DNA of 6,389 nucleotides from Oxalobacteraceae bacterium (lineage in GTDB: Bacteria > Pseudomonadota > Gammaproteobacteria > Burkholderiales > Burkholderiaceae_D). A program made the translations under genes and the position numbers. The stretch lies in NCBI GenBank assembly GCA_947453015.1, contig CANGFL010000083.1:1-6389 (forward strand), given 5' to 3'. Under the pieces are notes generated by a model. The model was given only the letters and a program-made list of their open reading frames with translations, was not told the origin of the DNA and ran no database searches. Below are positions 1 to 5,374 of the stretch, piece by piece; the first letter of the stretch is position 1, and every line of letters begins with the position of its first letter.

Positions 1-19
1 CTTCGCCGGAGTTACGTCA

Positions 20-814
20 ATGCGCCAATACCTCGATTTCATGCGCCATGTCTATGAACATGGCACCACCAAAACGGATCGTACCGGTACCGGTACGCGA
101 TCGGTGTTTGGTTATCAAATGCGATTCGATTTGCAAGAAGGCTTCCCCATGGTCACGACCAAGAAGCTTCATTTGAAATCTATCGTTCATGAACTGATCT
201 GGTTTCTGGCCGGCTCGACCAATATCGGCTATCTAAAAGAAAATGGCGTATCGATTTGGGATGAGTGGGCTGATCCGAATGGTGATCTTGGCCCCGTGTA
301 TGGCTCACAGTGGCGCTCGTGGCCCACTCCGGATGGTGGCCACATCGACCAAATTAAGCAATTGGTTGATCAAATCAAAAATAATCCTGATTCGCGTAGG
401 CTGATAGTCTCAGCATGGAACGTGGCCGACATACCGCGCATGAAACTGCCGCCTTGTCATGCCTTCTTTCAGTTTTATGTGGCCGACGGCAAATTGTCGT
501 GCCAACTGTATCAGCGCAGCGCCGATATTTTCCTAGGTGTTCCTTTCAACATTGCCTCGTATGCCCTGCTGACCCACATGATGGCGGAGCAAACCGGTTT
601 GCAAGTCGGGGATTTCATCTGGACCGGCGGCGACTGTCATATCTACTCGAATCACTTCGATCAAGTGCAAGAGCAACTTTCACGCTCGACCTTCCCCTTG
701 CCTAAGTTAGTACTCAAGCGTAAGCCTGCCTCGGTATTTGAGTATCGCTATGAAGACATAGAGATCGTCGGCTATGAGTGCCATGCGGCCATCAAAGCAC
801 CGGTGGCTGTCTGA
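20..814 (+). CDS. thyA: Thymidylate synthase ThyA
   Basis: Cytosolic enzyme that methylates dUMP to dTMP using 5,10-methylenetetrahydrofolate and releases dihydrofolate. The product is 264 residues, the same length as E. coli ThyA as I recall it, and aligns with it without gaps. Active-site residues are visible at the E. coli positions: Arg21 in DRTGTGT, the phosphate-binding pair Arg126-Arg127 in DSRR, the nucleophile Cys146 in [10 protein letters not shown], Arg166 and Asp169 in QRSADIFLG, Asn177 in PFNIASY, and His207/Tyr209 in [10 protein letters not shown]. The C-terminus ends APVAV, close to the APVAI tail that closes the active site. The start is fixed by the family N-terminus (MRQYLDFM) and a GGAG Shine-Dalgarno at 8-11, eight bases upstream. 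The stop overlaps the folA start by one base, so the two genes form one unit: FolA recycles the dihydrofolate made here. The promoter lies outside the window. Identification is essentially certain. Confidence 0.98.
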   Translation: MRQYLDFMRHVYEHGTTKTDRTGTGTRSVFGYQMRFDLQEGFPMVTTKKLHLKSIVHELIWFLAGSTNIGYLKENGVSIWDEWADPNGDLGPVYGSQWRSWPTPDGGHIDQIKQLVDQIKNNPDSRRLIVSAWNVADIPRMKLPPCHAFFQFYVADGKLSCQLYQRSADIFLGVPFNIASYALLTHMMAEQTGLQVGDFIWTGGDCHIYSNHFDQVQEQLSRSTFPLPKLVLKRKPASVFEYRYEDIEIVGYECHAAIKAPVAV

Positions 815-816
815 TG
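802..816 (+). promoter_or_regulatory. thyA stop / folA start overlap with ribosome binding site
   Basis: The thyA TGA (812-814) and folA ATG (814-816) share the A at 814. A GGTGG Shine-Dalgarno-like stretch at 802-806 lies inside the last thyA codons, seven bases before the folA ATG. This decides the folA start and implies that ribosomes finishing thyA feed folA initiation. Confidence 0.8.
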
Positions 817-1299
817 TCTGCTCAACTCAGTCTCATCGTCGCGACCGAGCGTCACAACGGCATAGGCATACGAAATACCTTGCCTTGGCGCTTGCCCGAA
901 GATCTGGCGTTTTTCAAACGAACCACCACCGGTCACACCATTGTCATGGGACGCAAGACCTTTGACTCGATTGGCCGCCCACTTCCCAACCGTCGCAGCA
1001 TCGTCATCACACGCAACCCCGATTGGCAGCATGAGGGCGTTGAAACGGCCTCTTCGCTGCAACAAGCGGTCGAATTAGCTGGATCGGGTGAAGCCTTCGT
1101 GATCGGCGGCGCCCAGATCTACGTCGAAGCTTTGCCGCTTGCCAGCCGACTGATCGTTACCGAAATCGCGGGCGATTTCGAGTGCGACGCTTTTTTTCCC
1201 GAGATCGACCACAGTATCTGGAAAGAGGTTTCGCGTGATCCGCATCACTCTGAGGCACTGGGATTGAGTTATGCTTTTGTTATCTATCAGCGGCGTTAA
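814..1299 (+). CDS. folA: Dihydrofolate reductase FolA
   Basis: NADPH-dependent reduction of dihydrofolate to tetrahydrofolate, which keeps the folate pool usable for ThyA and for purine and methionine synthesis. It is the target of trimethoprim. The product is 161 residues, normal for bacterial DHFR (E. coli 159). Visible landmarks are the Met20-type loop NGIGIRNTLPW (Trp25), the catalytic acid Asp30 in LPEDLAFFK, the NADPH-binding stretch MGRKTFDSIGRPLPNR (residues 45-60), the second cofactor motif VIGGAQIY (96-103), and Thr116 in VTEI, which pairs with the catalytic acid through water. I chose the ATG at 814 because it gives the family N-terminus [10 protein letters not shown]. An in-frame ATG at 778 lies deep in thyA and would add 12 unrelated residues. 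The start shares one base with the thyA stop (TGATG) and has GGTGG at 802-806, so coupled translation is likely. No known resistance change can be asserted from sequence alone. Confidence 0.97.
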   Translation: MSAQLSLIVATERHNGIGIRNTLPWRLPEDLAFFKRTTTGHTIVMGRKTFDSIGRPLPNRRSIVITRNPDWQHEGVETASSLQQAVELAGSGEAFVIGGAQIYVEALPLASRLIVTEIAGDFECDAFFPEIDHSIWKEVSRDPHHSEALGLSYAFVIYQRR

Positions 1300-1330
1300 A
1301 TCCTCCTCAGATGAGCTAGTCAAGGACGCG

Positions 1331-1355
1331 ATTTAGCACTACGTCATTTAGTACT
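1331..1355. repeat. Imperfect 10-base direct repeat in the folA-decarboxylase gap
   Basis: ATTTAGCACT at 1331-1340 recurs as ATTTAGTACT at 1346-1355, with one mismatch and a 15-base period. It lies about 90-115 bases upstream of the decarboxylase start, where a promoter or a regulator-binding site would be expected. I see no convincing -35/-10 pair in the gap, so a role as an operator is only a possibility. Confidence 0.3.
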
Positions 1356-1383
1356 GCAGATTTCTACCAAGCCGCTCGCTTAT

Positions 1384-1409
1384 CTGCGAAAATCCCGCTT
1401 TCTTTTTTT
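1384..1409 (+). terminator. Possible weak terminator after folA
   Basis: A short GCG...CGC pairing is followed by a pyrimidine run with seven consecutive T (1403-1409). The stem is only about three base pairs, so this is at best a poor intrinsic terminator for thyA-folA. The T tract could equally be part of the decarboxylase leader. Confidence 0.2.
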
Positions 1410-1415
1410 CAGGCC

Positions 1416-1439
1416 CAGACCTAGCGTCTGTATCAGGAG
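1416..1439 (+). promoter_or_regulatory. Shine-Dalgarno of the decarboxylase with small upstream hairpin
   Basis: AGGAG at 1435-1439 lies five bases before the ATG at 1445 and fixes the decarboxylase start. Immediately upstream, CAGAC (1416-1420) and GTCTG (1426-1430) can pair across a five-base loop, leaving four bases before the Shine-Dalgarno. The ribosome binding site is clear; a regulatory role for the hairpin is unproven. Confidence 0.6.
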
Positions 1440-1444
1440 CACGA

Positions 1445-3697
1445 ATGAAATTCCGTTTCCCCATCGTGATCATCGATGAAGATTTCCGTTCCGAAAATAC
1501 CTCGGGCCTAGGCATTCGTGCGCTAGCCGATGCAATAGAAAAAGAAGGTATGGAGGTGGTCGGCGTCACCAGCTACGGTGATTTGTCCCAGTTCGCGCAA
1601 CAGCAATCGCGCGCCTCAGCATTCATTCTCTCGATTGATGACGAAGAATTCGGCGGTGGTTCAGCCATAGAAACCGAAGACGCTTTGAAAGCTCTGCGCG
1701 CCTTCGTTGAAGAAATTCGCTACAAGAATGCAGATATTCCACTCTATCTTTACGGCGAAACGCGCACCTCGCGTCATATTCCTAATGATATTTTGCGTGA
1801 ACTGCACGGCTTCATTCATATGTTTGAAGACACGCCTGAATTTGTGGCGCGACACATTATTCGTGAAGCAAAATCCTATCTCGATGGTTTAGCGCCGCCA
1901 TTTTTTCGCGCACTGGTGCATTACGCGCAAGATGGTTCGTATTCATGGCACTGCCCTGGCCATTCAGGCGGCGTCGCATTTTTAAAATCACCGATTGGAC
2001 AAATGTTTCACCAATTTTTTGGTGAAAACATGTTGCGTGCCGATGTGTGTAACGCGGTGGAAGAGCTCGGTCAATTACTAGACCATACCGGTCCCGTCGC
2101 GGCTTCGGAACGCAATGCGGCGCGCATTTTTAATGCAGACCACTGCTATTTCGTCACTAACGGAACATCGACTTCCAACAAAATGGTCTGGCATTCCACC
2201 GTAGCGCCGGGTGATATTGTGGTGGTCGACCGTAACTGCCATAAATCAGTGCTGCACTCGATCATTATGTGCGGTGCGATTCCTGTGTTTCTGATGCCTA
2301 CTCGTAATCATCTGGGCATCATCGGACCGATACCGATCGAAGAATTCAAGATGGAAAACATCATGAAGAAGATCGAAGCGAATCCTTTTGCACGCGAAGC
2401 AAAAAACAAAAAGCCGCGCATCCTAACTATCACGCAATCGACTTATGACGGTGTGATCTATAACGTCGAAACTATCAAAGGAATGCTGGATGGAGAAATC
2501 GACACGCTGCACTTTGATGAAGCATGGCTGCCACATGCTAGCTTTCATGATTTTTACAAAGACATGCACGCTATTGGTAAAGACCGGCCACGTGCAAAAA
2601 AATCACTGATCTTTTCGACGCAATCAACGCACAAACTCTTGGCTGGCTTGTCGCAGGCATCGCAGATTTTGGTACAAGAATCCGAAACCGTACAGCTCGA
2701 TCGCGACAGCTTCAATGAAGCCTACTTGATGCATATCTCCACCTCGCCGCAGTACGCCATTATCGCCTCGTGTGATATTGCTGCTGCAATGATGGAACCA
2801 CCTGGTGGTACGGCGCTGGTTGAAGAAAGTATTTTAGAAGCGCTCGATTTCCGTCGCGCGATGAAAAAGATCGATCAGGAATGGGGCCAAGATTGGTGGT
2901 TCCAAGTCTGGGGACCAGAAACGTTTGCAGAAGAGGGGATCGGTGAGCCATCGGACTGGATGATCAATGGCAAAGACCAGTGGCATGGATTTGGAAAGAT
3001 CGAATCCGGCTTCAATATGCTTGACCCTATCAAGGCCACTATCGTTACACCGGGTCTATCACTCGATGGTCATTTCGGCGAGACGGGCATCCCCGCTTCT
3101 ATCGTTACTAAATATCTTGCTGAACACGGCGTTATTGTTGAAAAAGCGGGACTGTATTCCTTCTTCATCATGTTCACCATTGGTATTACTAAGGGTCGCT
3201 GGAATACGCTGCTCACAGCGCTACAGCAGTTCAAAGATGACTACGACAAAAATCAACCGATGTGGCGCATCCTGCCGGAATTCACCGCTGCTAATCCGCA
3301 TTACGAACGCACTGGCTTACGTGATTTGTGTCAAAAGATTCACGACATGTATAAATCCTACGATGTCGCACGTTTAACGACTGAGATGTATCTGTCGGAT
3401 ATGCTGCCAGCGATGAAGCCATCCGACGCCTTTGCCAAAATGGCTCACAAAGAAATAGAACGCGTGCCTATCGATGAACTAGAAGGTCGCGTCACAGCTA
3501 TTTTATTAACACCCTACCCACCCGGCATTCCCTTGTTGATTCCCGGCGAGCGTTTTAATAAAACGATTGTGGATTATTTGAAATTCGCGCGGGATTTCAA
3601 TGAACACTTCCCGGGCTTTGAAACCGATGTTCATGGTTTAGTAAAAACCGTGGTGAACGGTGTCACAGGTTATTACGTCGACTGCGTGCCGCAGTAA
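1445..3697 (+). CDS. PLP-dependent Orn/Lys/Arg decarboxylase (AdiA-like size)
   Basis: Cytosolic fold-type I PLP enzyme that decarboxylates a basic amino acid to a diamine or agmatine, consuming a proton and releasing CO2. This serves polyamine synthesis or acid resistance. At 750 residues it is nearer arginine decarboxylase AdiA (about 755) than lysine or ornithine forms (about 710-720). Domains in order: a receiver-like wing domain (about 1-145), the PLP core (about 146-600) with CPGHSGG at 170-176, NGTSTSNK at 239-246 and RNCHKS at 263-268, and the C-terminal domain. Asp358 in HFDEAW should bind the pyridine nitrogen, and Lys397 in STHKLLAGLSQAS should form the Schiff base. From memory, the N-terminus MKFRFPIVIIDEDFRSENTSG is near-identical to proteins annotated only as Arg/Lys/Orn decarboxylase in Burkholderiales. 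The substrate cannot be settled from motifs, so no symbol is given. AGGAG five bases upstream supports the start. The gene stands alone between folA and a strong terminator. Confidence 0.93.
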   Translation: MKFRFPIVIIDEDFRSENTSGLGIRALADAIEKEGMEVVGVTSYGDLSQFAQQQSRASAFILSIDDEEFGGGSAIETEDALKALRAFVEEIRYKNADIPLYLYGETRTSRHIPNDILRELHGFIHMFEDTPEFVARHIIREAKSYLDGLAPPFFRALVHYAQDGSYSWHCPGHSGGVAFLKSPIGQMFHQFFGENMLRADVCNAVEELGQLLDHTGPVAASERNAARIFNADHCYFVTNGTSTSNKMVWHSTVAPGDIVVVDRNCHKSVLHSIIMCGAIPVFLMPTRNHLGIIGPIPIEEFKMENIMKKIEANPFAREAKNKKPRILTITQSTYDGVIYNVETIKGMLDGEIDTLHFDEAWLPHASFHDFYKDMHAIGKDRPRAKKSLIFSTQSTHKLLAGLSQASQILVQESETVQLDRDSFNEAYLMHISTSPQYAIIASCDIAAAMMEPPGGTALVEESILEALDFRRAMKKIDQEWGQDWWFQVWGPETFAEEGIGEPSDWMINGKDQWHGFGKIESGFNMLDPIKATIVTPGLSLDGHFGETGIPASIVTKYLAEHGVIVEKAGLYSFFIMFTIGITKGRWNTLLTALQQFKDDYDKNQPMWRILPEFTAANPHYERTGLRDLCQKIHDMYKSYDVARLTTEMYLSDMLPAMKPSDAFAKMAHKEIERVPIDELEGRVTAILLTPYPPGIPLLIPGERFNKTIVDYLKFARDFNEHFPGFETDVHGLVKTVVNGVTGYYVDCVPQ

Positions 3698-3710
3698 TTT
3701 TCGGTGGCTA

Positions 3711-3740
3711 TAAAAAAACGGGCCTAGGCCCGTTTTTTTA
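3711..3740. terminator. Bidirectional rho-independent terminator
   Basis: A perfect 30-base palindrome: A-tract (3712-3718), the GC-rich core CGGGCCTAGGCCCG (3719-3732), then a T-tract (3733-3739). Folded, it gives a five-pair GC stem with a CTAG loop, or a longer stem if A and T tracts pair, followed by seven T on either strand. It sits 13 bases after the decarboxylase stop and 14 bases beyond the dcd stop, so it can end both convergent transcripts. Confidence 0.93.
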
Positions 3741-3754
3741 TTACTTAAACTTAC

Positions 3755-4321
3755 TTAGGTTTTAGGTAGCGTCACGCCCTTTTGGCCCTGATACTTACCA
3801 CCGCGGTCTTTGTAGGACGTTTCACACACTTCATCACTCTCAAAGAACAGCACCTGCGCACAACCTTCACCTGCATAAATTTTCGCGGGTAGTGGCGTGG
3901 TATTAGAAAATTCTAACGTAACAAAGCCCTCCCACTCAGGCTCAAAAGGTGTCACGTTAACGATGATGCCGCATCGCGCATACGTTGATTTGCCCAAGCA
4001 AATAGTCAAGACATTGCGTGGTATCCGAAAATATTCAATCGTGCGGGCCAAGGCAAATGAGTTCGGTGGAATGATGCAGACATCGCTCTTAATATCCACG
4101 AACGAATTTTCGTCGAAATTTTTCGGGTCAACGATCGTGCTGTTGATATTCGTAAAAATTTTGAATTCGTCAGCGCATCGTATATCGTAGCCATACGAGG
4201 ACGTGCCGTAAGAGACGATGCGTTGGCCATTTTGCTCACGCACCTGGCCAGGCTCAAAGGGTTCGATCATGCCGTGGGACTCCGCCATGCGGCGTATCCA
4301 CTTGTCAGATTTTATGGTCAT
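3755..4321 (-). CDS. dcd: dCTP deaminase Dcd
   Basis: Hydrolytic deamination of dCTP to dUTP plus ammonia, the main source of dUMP (through Dut) for ThyA in Gram-negative bacteria. The product is 188 residues, the usual betaproteobacterial length (E. coli 193). Visible features are the N-terminal [20 protein letters not shown] (37-48), the triphosphate-binding GKSTYAR (110-116, with Ser112 and Arg116 matching E. coli Ser111 and Arg115), the catalytic Glu137 in VTLEFSN, and the C-terminal [15 protein letters not shown], which folds over the nucleotide. The protein looks intact. The ATG at 4321 gives the conserved family start, although the bases before it (TCTGTTTTACTAAC) hold no recognisable Shine-Dalgarno. 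It follows the RGS-like gene by 36 bases with no terminator between, so co-transcription is likely. It ends at the shared palindromic terminator, convergent with the decarboxylase. A bifunctional deaminase/dUTPase is less likely for this proteobacterial type. Confidence 0.97.
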   Translation of the reverse strand: MTIKSDKWIRRMAESHGMIEPFEPGQVREQNGQRIVSYGTSSYGYDIRCADEFKIFTNINSTIVDPKNFDENSFVDIKSDVCIIPPNSFALARTIEYFRIPRNVLTICLGKSTYARCGIIVNVTPFEPEWEGFVTLEFSNTTPLPAKIYAGEGCAQVLFFESDEVCETSYKDRGGKYQGQKGVTLPKT

Positions 4322-4357
4322 GTTAGTAAAACAGAGATAGTGATTTCAAACCGGATT

Positions 4358-5275
4358 TTACGCGAAGCTTAATGGCGAGGCAGGAATGTTTTTTGGAGCA
4401 GTTTTCTGAAGGCGTATTTCGCTCTGCACACACACCTGTAATCTATTTTGGAGATTGCGGTTGATTGCACTGTTGGCAATATACTTCTCTGATGAATCGA
4501 ACAACGTTGGCAATGCCAACTCGGCTTGCTTACGAACGGGCTCTTGGTCAGAAGACAAGCCTTCAATACAGGTCTTAACAGCCAAAATAAGCTTTTTCCT
4601 AGCACTCTCACTTACCAGGTTTATCGTCATTTTTGAATCGTCTTGGACGGTTACGCCTTGATCGTCAATCGGCGCTTCTTCGATAAAAATATCAACCATA
4701 CTCTGAGCGCGCTCAGCCTTAGGGTTATTCCTAAAGTCACTTACCGCCTTAAGGAATTCCAAATTATCATTGTTATCCGCAGCCTGTGCAAACGCCTCGA
4801 ATAGTTGGTAATCCTCGGGCTTCGTCAGCCGAGCATTCCAAAAACTTTCTGCTGTAGGCATATTGTCTGGAAATTTTGCCATCAAAGCACGAGTCGCATT
4901 TTTTAAATTAACGGTTCGCGCAGTAGGACCATTAGCCAAGTCACTAAGTTGTAATCGTTGTTGTTTGATCGGTGCATTAGTCTGAGAAGGGCCGCTCGAA
5001 CTAGCCATATCAGTATTTTTGATCGCTCCGGTCGCCACGGCCTGGGTGTTTGGCGACATCGCAGCCCCGACACGACTAGCAAGTCCTTGCTGTGCCGCCT
5101 GCGTTTTTTTCGGGGTAGACATTGCTTGCCGTCGCAGACGAGTCACATCCGTGCTGCCGCGCTGAAACACCACACTGGTCTCACCAGAACCAGTGCTGCG
5201 TTTAGGCAGCCTCAGCTCCAGCTCTTGCTGACCTAACCCGGCGCTACGGCCCCGACCTACCTGATTAGTTCCCAT
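4358..5275 (-). CDS. Uncharacterised protein with RGS-like C-terminal domain
   Basis: 305 residues, not a bacterial family I recognise. Residues 1-135 are low complexity, rich in Gln, Ser, Thr, Ala, Arg and Lys, with no hydrophobic signal peptide or membrane segment. Residues 139-275 look helical and resemble the RGS (regulator of G-protein signalling) fold. By hand against remembered RGS4: DYQLFEAF matches the GLAAFKAF helix, NNDNLEFLKAVSDFR (168-182) matches SEENIDFWISCEEYK, KAERAQSMVDIFIEE (186-200) matches KAKKIYNEFI, INLVSESARKKL (218-229) matches VNLDSCTREET, and DSSEKYIANS (260-269) matches DSYRRFLKS. A roughly 12-residue insertion precedes INL. The G-alpha-contact positions keep Asn171 and Asp260, with Asp170 and Lys264 as conservative changes; the usual Trp is Leu175 and the RGS4 Asn128 equivalent appears lost. 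The start at 5275 has AGG eight bases upstream; in-frame ATGs at residues 52, 73 and 90 are alternatives. It is probably co-transcribed with dcd. A coding gene is likely; the RGS assignment is inference. Confidence 0.75.
   Translation of the reverse strand: MGTNQVGRGRSAGLGQQELELRLPKRSTGSGETSVVFQRGSTDVTRLRRQAMSTPKKTQAAQQGLASRVGAAMSPNTQAVATGAIKNTDMASSSGPSQTNAPIKQQRLQLSDLANGPTARTVNLKNATRALMAKFPDNMPTAESFWNARLTKPEDYQLFEAFAQAADNNDNLEFLKAVSDFRNNPKAERAQSMVDIFIEEAPIDDQGVTVQDDSKMTINLVSESARKKLILAVKTCIEGLSSDQEPVRKQAELALPTLFDSSEKYIANSAINRNLQNRLQVCVQSEIRLQKTAPKNIPASPLSFA
4451..4861 (-). other. RGS-like domain region
   Basis: Codons for about residues 139-275 of the 305-residue protein. The order of elements matches an RGS bundle: a short amphipathic lead-in around SFWNARL, a Phe-rich helix DYQLFEAF, the NLEF helix, the KAERAQSMVDIF helix, a VN-I/L-type turn (INL), the ARKKLILAV helix, the PVRKQAELALPTLF helix corresponding to FDEAQ...LM, and the terminal DSSEKYIANS helix. 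This rests on manual comparison with remembered animal RGS sequences. Confidence 0.55.
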
Positions 5276-5374
5276 GCGACGTACCTGATAAGAGTTTGCC
5301 TATTCAGATACGTAATAATTGACGGCACAAAGTTCTGCTCTAGTACAGCGTGCATGCATTGCACTAAGTCTTAA
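5276..5374 (-). promoter_or_regulatory. hrpA to RGS-like gene gap with inverted repeat and weak ribosome binding site
   Basis: 99 bases separate the hrpA stop from the RGS-like start. Read on the minus strand, the gap holds an inverted repeat, GTGCA-N5-TGCAC (5364-5350), without a following T tract, so it is not a standard terminator. Next comes an AT-rich stretch that includes TTGTGC and CTGAAT 17 bases apart, a poor sigma-70-like pair. An AGG (5286-5284) lies eight bases before the ATG. A promoter for the RGS-like gene and dcd may sit here, but the match is weak. Confidence 0.3.

Noticed and set aside
81..96. Perfect palindrome built of GTACCG units inside thyA
   Set aside because: It encodes the universally conserved TGTG of the ThyA DRTGTGT motif; the repetition follows from alternating Thr/Gly codons.
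778..813. Upstream in-frame ATG giving a 173-residue FolA
   Set aside because: The extra 12 residues overlap thyA and match nothing in DHFR; the ATG at 814 gives the normal N-terminus and has its own ribosome binding site.
772..1065. Minus-strand open frame across the thyA-folA junction
   Set aside because: It is antisense to two certain genes and its composition reflects their codons; no protein family is recognisable.
2006..2027. Nine-pair inverted repeat with a TTTT loop inside the decarboxylase gene
   Set aside because: It encodes FHQFFGE, which is conserved in the protein family, so the symmetry is probably a coincidence of coding.
2967..3377. Open frame of 136 codons in another frame of the decarboxylase gene
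   Set aside because: It lies wholly within a strongly conserved gene, has no recognisable family and no ribosome binding site of note; it is a shadow frame.
4323..4350. TTGAAA and TACTAA in the gap before dcd as a promoter
   Set aside because: The spacing is only 15 bases and the -10 would end one base before the ATG, so transcription would start inside the coding sequence.
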